Of a stretch of DNA of 7,776 nucleotides, positions 1 through 5,859 are shown in pieces; positions within the stretch are counted from its first letter, which is position 1, and every line of letters starts with the position of its first letter. The stretch comes from Planctomycetota bacterium (GTDB lineage Bacteria > Planctomycetota > Phycisphaerae > UBA1845 > PWPN01). The DNA is taken from positions 3,255,381 through 3,263,156 of the forward strand of contig CP070790.1 in assembly GCA_020346805.1 (NCBI GenBank), written 5' to 3'. The notes beneath the pieces are model-generated. The model ran no database searches, was not told the origin of the DNA, and saw only the letters and a program-made list of their open reading frames with translations. Made by a program: the position numbers and the translations under genes.

Positions 1-291
1 AGTGAAGGAGAAGAACTGTTTACCCCGACGCCATTCCCATTTTACGGTCGAACCTTCCAGTTTTACTTCACCGGCTTTACCGGGGCTTCCCCCTTCCCGC
101 AGCAACAGGCCTACATACTTACCATCTTTCTTCTCTACCCCAAGCCAAGAAATCCGCGGATGATCCGGATACAAAATGGTCATATCCCATCTGCCCACCA
201 ACGGATCGGAATCCGCCAGCACCGGCGTAGACGCCATGCCCCAAAGCGTACCTATCAGAACCGCGCCAATAACAATCATTCGCTTTTTCAT
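1..291 (-). CDS. Secreted protein, N-terminal part; probable DUF1080/3-keto-disaccharide hydrolase type (cut by window edge)
   Basis: Only the first 97 codons are visible; the gene continues past the left edge. The start ATG (289-291) has a TGGAG ribosome site seven bases upstream. Residues 1-26 form a typical Sec signal peptide: Lys/Arg at 3-4, a hydrophobic core from about 5 to 20, and a VLA|D cleavage site near 26/27, so the product is exported. The mature start reads DSDPLVGRWDMTI and is followed by short beta-strand-like segments (SWLGVEKKDGKYVGLLL, GEVKLEGSTVKWEW). From memory, this resembles the N-terminal beta domain found in planctomycete proteins that carry a DUF1080 (3-keto-disaccharide hydrolase, LamG-like) domain. 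That hydrolase domain would lie outside the window, so the assignment is tentative. The gene lies 139 bases downstream of, and in the same direction as, a Gfo/Idh/MocA gene. This suits shared sugar metabolism, because these two families occur together in 3-keto-glycoside breakdown. Confidence 0.72.
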   Translation of the reverse strand, partial: MKKRMIVIGAVLIGTLWGMASTPVLADSDPLVGRWDMTILYPDHPRISWLGVEKKDGKYVGLLLREGGSPGKAGEVKLEGSTVKWEWRRGKQFFSFT

Positions 292-430
292 GATGTTACT
301 CCATTTATTCGCAACACACCTTTGATACTCAACTTTTCCAACAAACCGGACCGGGTATTTTCGCCTCGAGCGGGCAAACTGGCAAGGGCGAGATTTAATA
401 ATCTGTAAACCTCTTTTTATCCAACTACGA

Positions 431-1465
431 TCATGAAACTGTTGTCGATGGCTCGTGAATATCGTGCATTTCAAAGATGGTGTTGGGACTTTCCGGTTGG
501 TGGGTACGGGCGGAAAGGTATGAGGCCTGTATAACCGCCATGGTGGCCAGGTGCTGGCGGAGCGTCCAGCGATTAACCTTGCGTTCGCTGACCAGCAAAG
601 ACAGAAAGTCTTCAATCTGGGACACAAAGGGATTGAACGGTCTGGCTTGCATGTCAATCTGCTTTTGACCCCGACGATCGCGTAACACAATACGTTCGGT
701 ATCGATACAAACCGAGGCTTTGGTGCCGTAAACCTCAAGCTCCCATCTTTCCGGACCACTGGTCCAGCAGGCACTGAAAACCGCTATCGCCCCCCCGGTA
801 AATTGGCAGATGATCGCACCGGTGTCTTCGGTGTCGTAGGGAAAATGTCCGCCCGGGCGTGAAACCCCAGCGGCAGCAGTAAAAACGGTATTAGGCAATC
901 CCATCAATTGAACAGCGGTATCGATCAAAGTATAAGCCCTGTCAAGCAGAACACCTCCACCGGCCCGATGAGAGTCCCCTCGCCAATCGAGATCTTCCGC
1001 CCAACAGGTCATGACATTTCCACGGGCAAAGAAGAAACTACCCAACTTCTCAGGATTAATGTTAGCGGTTTGCAAGGCCGGCTCGAGGCCCCAACTTCTG
1101 GATACAACTATCGGACAGTCGGCCTGCTCAAATTTGGTCATTATTTCGATGGCTTCATCAAACTGCCGGGCTGCGGGAGTCAGCATCCACACCGGGATCT
1201 TACGTTCCACTGACAAATTCAAATAGGGCATCCGTTTAAAGGGAGGAACGGCTATAAACAAGGCATCCAAATGACGCTCGACAATCAAAGAACGGAAATC
1301 ATCATATACGGCAATATCGGGGTGTTCATCTTTAAATCTTTCTAGCCTTTGTTGATTCGGGGTGGCCACCGCCACCAGCTCGCACCACGAACTGGCCAGC
1401 AATGCGTCACACAACTGCTGCCCCCCTCTGCCCAAACCAATTAGTCCGACCTTCAATGCATCCAT
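431..1465 (-). CDS. Gfo/Idh/MocA-family oxidoreductase-like protein with altered catalytic residues
   Basis: The protein has 344 residues from this start. The start at 1465 is preferred because an AAAGGA ribosome site lies five bases upstream; an ATG two codons earlier (1471) directly abuts that site. In the numbering of the longer form (add 2), residues 7-20 hold the Rossmann dinucleotide motif (VGLIGLGRGGQ). Residues around 60-95 complete the fold (DALFIAVPP). The C-terminal alpha/beta half includes WRGDSHRAGGGVLLDRAYTLID (163-184) and WELEVYGTKAS (243-253). Family members normally have an EKP motif with a catalytic Lys, followed later by a GxHxxD motif with a catalytic His. Here the aligned residues are Leu97-Thr98-Pro99 and AYTLID (Thr181 for His); only Asp184 is kept. 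NAD(P) binding is likely, but ordinary dehydrogenase chemistry is doubtful. It may be a divergent enzyme or a non-catalytic relative. It is probably co-transcribed with the downstream secreted gene at 291-1. Confidence 0.9.
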   Translation of the reverse strand: MDALKVGLIGLGRGGQQLCDALLASSWCELVAVATPNQQRLERFKDEHPDIAVYDDFRSLIVERHLDALFIAVPPFKRMPYLNLSVERKIPVWMLTPAARQFDEAIEIMTKFEQADCPIVVSRSWGLEPALQTANINPEKLGSFFFARGNVMTCWAEDLDWRGDSHRAGGGVLLDRAYTLIDTAVQLMGLPNTVFTAAAGVSRPGGHFPYDTEDTGAIICQFTGGAIAVFSACWTSGPERWELEVYGTKASVCIDTERIVLRDRRGQKQIDMQARPFNPFVSQIEDFLSLLVSERKVNRWTLRQHLATMAVIQASYLSARTHQPESPNTIFEMHDIHEPSTTVS

Positions 1466-1477
1466 GCGCATCCTTTG

Positions 1478-1507
1478 ATTATAACACTCTAAATGACCTT
1501 ATATTAA
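1478..1507 (-). promoter_or_regulatory. Possible sigma-70-type promoter before the Gfo/Idh/MocA gene
   Basis: A perfect TATAAT lies at 1483-1478 on the minus strand. A weak -35 match (TTAATA, 1507-1502) is 18 bases further upstream. Transcription would begin close to the first in-frame ATG at 1471, giving an almost leaderless message. That fits poorly with the ribosome site preceding the ATG at 1465, so this is only a candidate. It would allow the gene to be expressed independently of the lipoprotein gene upstream. Confidence 0.25.
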
Positions 1508-1595
1508 TCTATCCGTTTGTTACTTTCATTCTGCTACTGGTTGGGAATGCCCTTCCCTCTTTCTTTAATATTTGATTTGATCGTACCAGCTCAAA

Positions 1596-2510
1596 TTACA
1601 AATTAAGGTCTGCTTGGATTTTTCTTGCCCGTTCGTAAACCTCGGTTTTTCTGAATTTGCCGAACTGTGTGGTTAGCTTGGTTAACAAGTCTTTAGCCGC
1701 TGCAGGTTTGCCGTTTTTAATTAGCACACAAGCGCGAGCATACTGGGCGCTCATTTGTTCGATCGATCCCGATTCTGCCTCTGTCTCTGCCTTTATATAA
1801 TGTTGCTGCGCCTCATCATAGGCAATCAACTTTTTGTCGGCGATTGATCCTGCTATCATCCCCGCCATCCAGCGCCTGGCTCTCGTCTGATCTTTTGATT
1901 GCAGAACTTTTGTAAGACTTTCCCGCGCTAGTCGGTATCGTTTGGTCTCTTGCGAGGTCCTTTTTGTTGCCCCGTATATCAAGCCTATACCTTGATTGAA
2001 ATCATCACGTTTTCTGTTATCTCTTGCTGCTGATATTTCATTAATTGCCGGTATATCCAGTACATCCACACACTTTGCCGCGACTTCCCATATTACCGGT
2101 GATTCATATATAAGCGTATATCTTTTTTCTGTCCCTGTAGGCCCTGTCGGCATGTATAATATGCTCAACAGTTCGCCGACATCGCGAGCAGACGCATGTG
2201 TTAGTTTAATATGTTTCATGCCCGACTGCTCACCCATTGGAATTGTTTCATTATGTAATATTAGTCGGTAAAATAAAGGTTTGTTTTCACGGGCGGTGTC
2301 TAACGACGTTTCTTGCCGTTTCACCACGTCGTTTGAAGAGTGTGGTTTTTGTGTTGGCTGAACAGGTGGTGATGAACTTCGTGTACTGCCGGACGGTCTG
2401 TCCACTCCCAAAAATTCTATGTCACCGCACCCCACCATCAACAAGCATAACACCCCCCAATGCAACGTTACTAAACGCCCAATTGTTTCTCGTTTGCTCA
2501 GCACAGTCAT
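1596..2510 (-). CDS. Lipoprotein with secretin-N-like segment and C-terminal helical (TPR-like) region
   Basis: The product has 304 residues from the ATG at 2510. The frame stays open back to a TTG at 2585, but that start has no ribosome site. Starting at 2510 places a proper signal at the N-terminus: Lys6 and Arg7, a hydrophobic stretch at about 13-26, and a lipobox ending at Cys28 (LLMVGC). A GAGG sits only two bases from the ATG, which is tight. After Cys28 comes a Ser/Pro/Gln-rich linker to about residue 75. Residues 99-155 (IKLTHASARDVGELL ... VIWEVAAKCVDVLDIP) follow the pattern of the secretin/TonB short N-terminal domain, in which an alpha-helical 'ASA.DV..LL' is followed by a closing 'a.k.v..lDip'. 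Residues 192-304 are helical, with TPR-like spacing. The Cys and lipobox suggest an envelope location. The gene is transcribed divergently from parB. I recognise no specific family, and a role in a secretion or assembly complex is inference only. Confidence 0.78.
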   Translation of the reverse strand: MTVLSKRETIGRLVTLHWGVLCLLMVGCGDIEFLGVDRPSGSTRSSSPPVQPTQKPHSSNDVVKRQETSLDTARENKPLFYRLILHNETIPMGEQSGMKHIKLTHASARDVGELLSILYMPTGPTGTEKRYTLIYESPVIWEVAAKCVDVLDIPAINEISAARDNRKRDDFNQGIGLIYGATKRTSQETKRYRLARESLTKVLQSKDQTRARRWMAGMIAGSIADKKLIAYDEAQQHYIKAETEAESGSIEQMSAQYARACVLIKNGKPAAAKDLLTKLTTQFGKFRKTEVYERARKIQADLNL

Positions 2511-2652
2511 TACCTCGCCAACCAGTCTACAGCCCACACAATATATACGTTTAACACGATAAACAAGTTGCCCAACTGTCAGCAAAAGTTAAAAATACAT
2601 TATTGAGATATCCTAACCGTAGCCGTAAAACCGACAAAAGATAACATAGGCA

Positions 2653-2670
2653 CTAAATAGAGCTAAATAG
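2653..2670. repeat. 8-bp direct repeat with 10-bp period (CTAAATAG)
   Basis: CTAAATAG occurs at 2653-2660 and again at 2663-2670, separated by AG. The copies are thus one helical turn apart. Such spacing can reflect a protein-binding site read on one face of the helix, but a chance repeat in AT-rich DNA is equally possible. Confidence 0.35.
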
Positions 2671-2720
2671 CGGACAAGGCGGAAGAATGACACAACGCAA
2701 GAAAATCACAAAAACATGAC

Positions 2721-2737
2721 GTATTACAAAGTAATAC
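2721..2737. repeat. Perfect 17-bp palindrome (7-3-7), possible operator
   Basis: GTATTAC and GTAATAC are exact inverted repeats separated by AAA. The element ends eight bases before the first parS site. There is no T-run after it, so it is unlikely to be a terminator. Its size and symmetry resemble a dimeric-repressor operator, but no cognate regulator can be named from this window. Confidence 0.4.
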
Positions 2738-2744
2738 ACAATCA

Positions 2745-2760
2745 TGTTTCACATGAAACA
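2745..2760. promoter_or_regulatory. parS: parS centromere site 1 (15 of 16 bases match consensus)
   Basis: The sequence TGTTTCACATGAAACA differs at one central base from the widely conserved bacterial chromosomal parS, TGTTTCACGTGAAACA. ParB dimers bind this palindrome, load as CTP-dependent sliding clamps and spread along neighbouring DNA. The site lies 198 bases before the parB start. Chromosomal parS sites usually sit in the origin-proximal part of the chromosome. Confidence 0.9.
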
Positions 2761-2820
2761 CCTATTATTAGGGACGATCACCGTAATTTTTCAGTTATCA
2801 CAGTTTGTCCTCCCTGCTCT

Positions 2821-2849
2821 TTGTTTCACGTGGAACATGCTTTTATATT
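2821..2849 (+). promoter_or_regulatory. Candidate parB promoter overlapping parS site 2
   Basis: A TATATT -10 box (2844-2849) follows TTGTTT (2821-2826) with a 17-base spacer. The -10 is good (5 of 6) and the -35 is weak (3 of 6). The promoter would give a 5' leader of roughly 100 bases. An alternative -35-like TTGCCA at 2911-2916 has no good -10 at normal spacing. Confidence 0.35.
2822..2837. promoter_or_regulatory. parS: parS centromere site 2 (15 of 16 bases match consensus)
   Basis: The sequence TGTTTCACGTGGAACA keeps the consensus central CACGTG and differs at one base in the right arm. Its centre is 77 bases from that of site 1. It overlaps the -35 and spacer of a candidate parB promoter (2821-2849), so ParB bound here could repress its own gene. 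Confidence 0.9.
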
Positions 2850-2945
2850 CTTAAAACCGATATCTGATCAAGAATTAGCTTGCTCTCGGCATTCTATGTT
2901 GTTACCATTATTGCCACTTGCAGAATATGGATATTCATTTCTGAT

Positions 2946-2953
2946 AAGGAGGT
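2946..2953 (+). promoter_or_regulatory. Strong ribosome binding site of parB
   Basis: AAGGAGGT is a full match to the anti-Shine-Dalgarno sequence and ends four bases before the ATG at 2958. It fixes the parB start here, although the frame is open upstream to 2880. Confidence 0.9.
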
Positions 2954-2957
2954 CAAC

Positions 2958-3866
2958 ATGCAAAAGTCACAAAAACGCCTCGGACGAGGACTAAGCTCCC
3001 TTATTTCAACCCCAGATGCCGCTGTTTCTCTGGCCGCAGAGCCGCAAGATGATGAAAAATCTATCTCAAGTATGGTCAAAATCAACCAGATCCGCTCCAA
3101 TCCACTTCAACCGCGGAAAGAAATGCCTCCCGAACAGCTTGAATCGCTTGCAAAATCTATCAAGAAGACAGGTGTTATCCAGCCCATTGTGCTTCGCCCT
3201 ATTGGTGACCAAGCCTACGAGATTATCGTTGGCGAACGCCGCTGGAGAGCAGGCCAAATAGCCGGCTTAAAGGAGATACCGGCTATTGTTCGGGATGCCT
3301 CAAACGAAGAAATGCTCGAGTTTGCTCTTATCGAAAACATCTACCGGGAAGACTTAAATGCCATCGACCGCGCGTCTGCCTATAAACAATATTGCGACAA
3401 GTTTGATCTTACCCCTGAAGATGTAGCCAAGCGTCTCGGTGAGGATCGTACTACTGTGACAAACTACATCAGGCTTCTCGACCTTCCTTCTGAGGTTAAA
3501 TCTTGGGTAATAACTGGCGATCTTTCAATGGGTCACGCCAGATGCCTACTTTCCCTGAAATCTCCCAGCGATATTATCAAAACAGCCAAAGCTGCCGTCG
3601 ATCAAGCATTACCCGTCCGTGCTCTTGAAAAAATAGTCCGTCAAAGGGTTGAGGCTCGTGCATCTGCCAGCAAGTCTTCCGAAAAACCTGCCGATTCCAA
3701 ACGCCCCCAGATCCGTTCTCTCGAGGAGTCTTTTACCAGGTCGCTTGGAACCAAGGTCGAAATTAACGAATCCCGCCGTAAGGGTAGCGGTAAAATCACC
3801 ATTCACTATTACACGCTAGATGACTTTGATCGTATCATTTCCAGAATGGGAATTGAAGTAGAATAA
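2958..3866 (+). CDS. parB: Chromosome partition protein ParB (Spo0J family)
   Basis: The 302-residue length is normal for chromosomal ParB. ParB is a CTP-dependent DNA clamp that binds parS, spreads, and guides origin segregation together with the ATPase ParA. Residues 8-16 (LGRGLSSLI) are the N-terminal motif that contacts ParA. Residues 42-53 (INQIRSNPLQPR) begin the ParB/sulfiredoxin-like CTPase domain. GERRWRA (92-98) and ENIYRED (126-132) are its CTP-binding motifs, and both are intact. A helix-turn-helix for parS recognition lies at about 151-172 (LTPEDVAKRL..DRTTVTNYIRLL). A basic, flexible linker (about 225-250) leads to the C-terminal dimerisation domain (253-302). The start is set by the AAGGAGGT site. 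Two parS sites lie directly upstream, which suggests self-repression. parA is not adjacent: the upstream neighbour is a divergent lipoprotein gene and rsmA follows 135 bases downstream, so ParA must be encoded elsewhere if it is present. Confidence 0.97.
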   Translation: MQKSQKRLGRGLSSLISTPDAAVSLAAEPQDDEKSISSMVKINQIRSNPLQPRKEMPPEQLESLAKSIKKTGVIQPIVLRPIGDQAYEIIVGERRWRAGQIAGLKEIPAIVRDASNEEMLEFALIENIYREDLNAIDRASAYKQYCDKFDLTPEDVAKRLGEDRTTVTNYIRLLDLPSEVKSWVITGDLSMGHARCLLSLKSPSDIIKTAKAAVDQALPVRALEKIVRQRVEARASASKSSEKPADSKRPQIRSLEESFTRSLGTKVEINESRRKGSGKITIHYYTLDDFDRIISRMGIEVE

Positions 3867-3870
3867 AGAA

Positions 3871-3886
3871 GCCTCTATATAGTGGC
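3871..3886. repeat. Imperfect 16-bp palindrome after parB
   Basis: Just after the parB stop, GCC and GGC arms flank the perfect 8-bp core CTATATAG, with one mismatched T/T pair between core and arms. No T-run follows, so it is a poor intrinsic terminator. The rest of the parB-rsmA gap (to 4001) shows no clear signal, and read-through from parB into rsmA is possible. Confidence 0.3.
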
Positions 3887-4001
3887 ATATGTTGCGCATG
3901 TATCTTTGTGTAATGCCTTTATGAATCTCTTTTATGTTATTTGATGACCTATTTAGGGTTCTGGTGTATCATTTCTCGTGACTATTTCCCTTGGTGATAT
4001 G

Positions 4002-4865
4002 ATGCAAACCAAAACTGAGATCAAGGCGATTCTTGCTGATGCCGGCATTAGTCCTCTCAAGCGGTTCGGCCAACATTTCATGATCGACGGCAACCTGATG
4101 TCCAAGTTGGTGGTCTCTGCCAATATAAGAAAAAATGATGTGGTATTGGAGATTGGCCCGGGCACCGGGAGCCTGACTGAGAGGTTATTAGAGGTGGCAG
4201 GGCGGGTAATTGCGATAGAAATCGACAACACCCTTTATGCCATTTGTCGCCAACGTTTCGGCGAGCATAAAAATCTTACCCTCATTCATGGAGACATTTT
4301 AAAATCAAAATCCACTATCCATCCTGATGTCTTACAACAACTTTCAGAACAGCGCCATCATCTTGGCGGCAGAATTCTTATGGTAGCCAATCTCCCGTAT
4401 CAGACAGCTACACCCACGATAATAGATTTGCTGATGGGGGATTTATTTGTCTCACAAATGTGTTTCACCGTACAGGCTGAAGTTGCCGAACGAATATTGT
4501 CTTCTCCGGGAGGTAAATCATATGGCCCGATTAGTATCTTTACCCAGGCCTTGGCAAAAGTAGAAAAGATTGCCCGGGTTCCACCGGAGGCGTTTTGGCC
4601 TAAACCAAAAATATACTCCATGATGTTAAAATTGGAGCAATTACCGGAAAAAAATATACCGGTTCCGGTGCGCCGACAATTAACCAAGGTCGTTCACCAA
4701 TGCTTCAATCACCGCCGGAAAACCATGAAATCATCATTGCAAAAAATATCGGATGAATCCACCTGTCAACGCCTGAACGAATCCGCTAAGTGGAACCTGA
4801 CAGATCGACCGGAACAACTTACCGTTGAACAATGGATTGAATTGGCGAAATGTTTTTGTTCATAA
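4002..4865 (+). CDS. rsmA: 16S rRNA dimethyladenosine transferase RsmA (KsgA)
   Basis: The 287-residue SAM-dependent enzyme dimethylates two adjacent adenosines in the 3' terminal hairpin of 16S rRNA (A1518 and A1519 in E. coli numbering) during late 30S assembly. FGQHFMID (22-29) is the family's N-terminal signature. LEIGPGTGSLTE (49-60) is SAM motif I, and AIEID (71-75) carries the acidic residue that binds the SAM ribose. HGDIL (96-100) follows. NLPY (130-133) is the catalytic motif IV. FTVQAEVAERI (155-165), VPPEAFWPKPKIYS (193-206) and FNHRRKTMKSSL (235-246) are further family signatures. The start at 4002 is chosen because GGTGA lies four bases upstream and the protein then begins like its relatives; 3999 (ATG) and 3978 (GTG) are alternatives. 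Features that differ from the E. coli type are NLPYQ in place of NLPYY/N and about 20 extra residues at 101-124. The gene follows parB in the same direction. Confidence 0.96.
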   Translation: MQTKTEIKAILADAGISPLKRFGQHFMIDGNLMSKLVVSANIRKNDVVLEIGPGTGSLTERLLEVAGRVIAIEIDNTLYAICRQRFGEHKNLTLIHGDILKSKSTIHPDVLQQLSEQRHHLGGRILMVANLPYQTATPTIIDLLMGDLFVSQMCFTVQAEVAERILSSPGGKSYGPISIFTQALAKVEKIARVPPEAFWPKPKIYSMMLKLEQLPEKNIPVPVRRQLTKVVHQCFNHRRKTMKSSLQKISDESTCQRLNESAKWNLTDRPEQLTVEQWIELAKCFCS

Positions 4866-4925
4866 CAGAATAACGAACGCAATATTACCTGCCCCGTCAT
4901 CGATCAATATTAATAACAATAAAGA

Positions 4926-5228
4926 TCAAAGTTGTTCCTGCTCGTCTTCGTTCTCGTCCTCTTCGTCAAGACCATACTTCCAACGATCCGCCTCCTCGAT
5001 ATCGTCTATTTCCTGTTCCATATGCCGGAACATCTTTTCCTGCAACGGGGCCAGTCTTTGATACATCTGTAACGTCGCCTGATACGCGCGGACCATCAAA
5101 TCGACTTTTATCAACTGCCATTTCATCAAACATTCGGGTTCCTTGATGTTCGAGAAAGGATCACACTTAAATCCCAGTTGTCCTTTGGGGCCGCGGACGA
5201 AAAATTCGCAGTCTTGACACTGGATCAT
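4926..5228 (-). CDS. Conserved-looking small Cys-containing protein with acidic tail, function unknown
   Basis: The 100-residue protein begins MIQCQDCEFF, with Cys4 and Cys7 in a CxxC pair and further Cys at 22 and 33. Four Cys in the first third suggest a small zinc-binding module, which is inference. Residues 36-85 are predicted amphipathic helix (KWQLIKVDLMVRAYQATLQM, then LAPLQEKMFRHMEQEIDDIEEADRW). The last 15 residues are almost all Asp, Glu, Asn or Gln. There is no signal peptide or membrane segment, so the location is probably cytoplasmic. A GGGAG ribosome site lies seven bases before the ATG. The start pattern resembles hypothetical proteins I associate with Planctomycetota, but I cannot name a family. 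It lies downstream of the small lipoprotein gene on the same strand with a gap of 135 bases, and converges on rsmA with 60 bases between stops. The function is unknown; a nucleic-acid or protein-binding role would be speculation. Confidence 0.83.
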   Translation of the reverse strand: MIQCQDCEFFVRGPKGQLGFKCDPFSNIKEPECLMKWQLIKVDLMVRAYQATLQMYQRLAPLQEKMFRHMEQEIDDIEEADRWKYGLDEEDENEDEQEQL

Positions 5229-5363
5229 GATATTCTCCCTGATGGTTTAATTTCTCGAGATCGACAGTTCAATATCAGTTTACCCTATATAATCCTAGGA
5301 AAACACAATAATGTGGCAGTTTTTCGCAGCCACGGTTCAAGAATTGCTCACTCGAAACACAAA

Positions 5364-5732
5364 TCAATCCAGGATTACAGGCAGTGTTTTATTGAAATTG
5401 GCCATATTGCCGGTGAGTCCTTCGCGAATATCCCGGCGAATAATTGGCTCTCGTTCTTTCCAGTTATCAAAGTCGTCCTGAATCCATTTTGGGATCATAG
5501 CCAGGTTCTCCCGACTCCTTACCAGATCGACTTGGTAGTGCCGGTCAAAATAATTCAGGGTTCGCGTCATCTTTTCCATCCGGCCGGTGTCTCCTTCGGC
5601 CAGCAGGGCGCAGGTCTCGTGAATATTATCTACCCGGCGCTGGTTACGCTTCTGTAGCTCAGGGCTCTGACAGCCAACCAAAAGCACCGCCAGAAACAGC
5701 GTCAAGATGCTTAGGTTTCGGATTCCCGCCAT
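5364..5732 (-). CDS. Small predicted lipoprotein, function unknown
   Basis: The product has 122 residues from the ATG at 5732, which has AAGGAG eight bases upstream. The frame is open to 5777, but that start would bury the signal peptide. Residues 5-20 form the hydrophobic signal, and LLVGC ends at Cys21, the predicted lipidation site. The residue after it is Gln, which in the E. coli sorting rule would favour the outer membrane; whether that rule applies here is unknown. The mature part (22-122) is highly charged and mostly helical, with Trp83 and Trp91 in a PKWIQDDFDNWKEREPIIRRDI segment (81-102). I do not recognise a family. The gene points away from the ECF sigma operon and is followed on the same strand by the 100-residue Cys-containing protein. 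In the gap, GTGGC/GCCAC can pair (5-bp stem) but has no T-run, so no terminator is called. Confidence 0.8.
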   Translation of the reverse strand: MAGIRNLSILTLFLAVLLVGCQSPELQKRNQRRVDNIHETCALLAEGDTGRMEKMTRTLNYFDRHYQVDLVRSRENLAMIPKWIQDDFDNWKEREPIIRRDIREGLTGNMANFNKTLPVILD

Positions 5733-5832
5733 GATGTCCGCTCCTTGAAAAAAGGCCTGAATCCCGCGGCCAATCAATCTAATGATAATAATACCAGATT
5801 ACCTTCCATTGGGGCATAGATCGGCCTAATCG

Positions 5833-5842
5833 CTTGCGCAAG
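5833..5842. repeat. 10-bp perfect palindrome CTTGCGCAAG
   Basis: A short self-complementary site in the gap between the small lipoprotein gene and the sigma factor gene. It could be a regulator half-site or chance; nothing further can be said. Confidence 0.25.
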
Positions 5843-5859
5843 TTTATACCCAACAGCAC

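Larger units (their letters stand above)
2511..2957. other. 447-base divergent intergenic region with parS sites, upstream of parB
   Basis: This non-coding stretch separates the lipoprotein gene (minus strand) from parB (plus strand). It is AT-rich. It holds an 8-bp direct repeat, a 17-bp palindrome, two parS-like sites and the parB ribosome site, each listed separately. Open frames that cross it have no ribosome site or recognisable product. The parB frame itself stays open upstream to 2880, but nothing supports starting there. No convincing cluster of DnaA boxes (TTATCCACA type) is visible, so I do not call a replication origin here. Confidence 0.7.

Noticed and set aside
391..404. AGATT/AATCT inverted repeat in the gap after the Gfo/Idh/MocA gene.
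   Set aside because: Five AT-rich pairs without a T-run are too weak for a terminator, and nothing else supports a function.
160..408. Plus-strand open frame of 82 codons over the left end.
   Set aside because: It is antisense to the signal-peptide gene at 291-1, has no ribosome site and its translation shows no domain.
1543..1557. GGGAA/TTCCC hairpin in the gap between the lipoprotein and Gfo/Idh/MocA genes, as a terminator.
   Set aside because: The stem is only five pairs, and in the minus-strand direction of the genes no T-run follows it.
2511..2585. Upstream extension of the lipoprotein frame to a TTG at 2585.
   Set aside because: It has no ribosome site and would place 25 residues before the lipoprotein signal peptide.
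2797..2806. A TTATCACAG-like stretch near parS considered as a DnaA box and sign of oriC.
   Set aside because: It does not fit TTATCCACA at the correct positions and no cluster of such boxes is present.
2880..2957. Upstream extension of parB by 26 codons.
   Set aside because: The strong AAGGAGGT site points to 2958, and the extra residues do not belong to the ParB N-terminus, whose LGRGLSSLI motif normally lies near the start.
4866..4925. Short gap between the convergent ends of rsmA and the Cys-containing protein gene, searched for a bidirectional terminator.
   Set aside because: Only AT-rich repeats of AATATTA are visible, with no stable stem.
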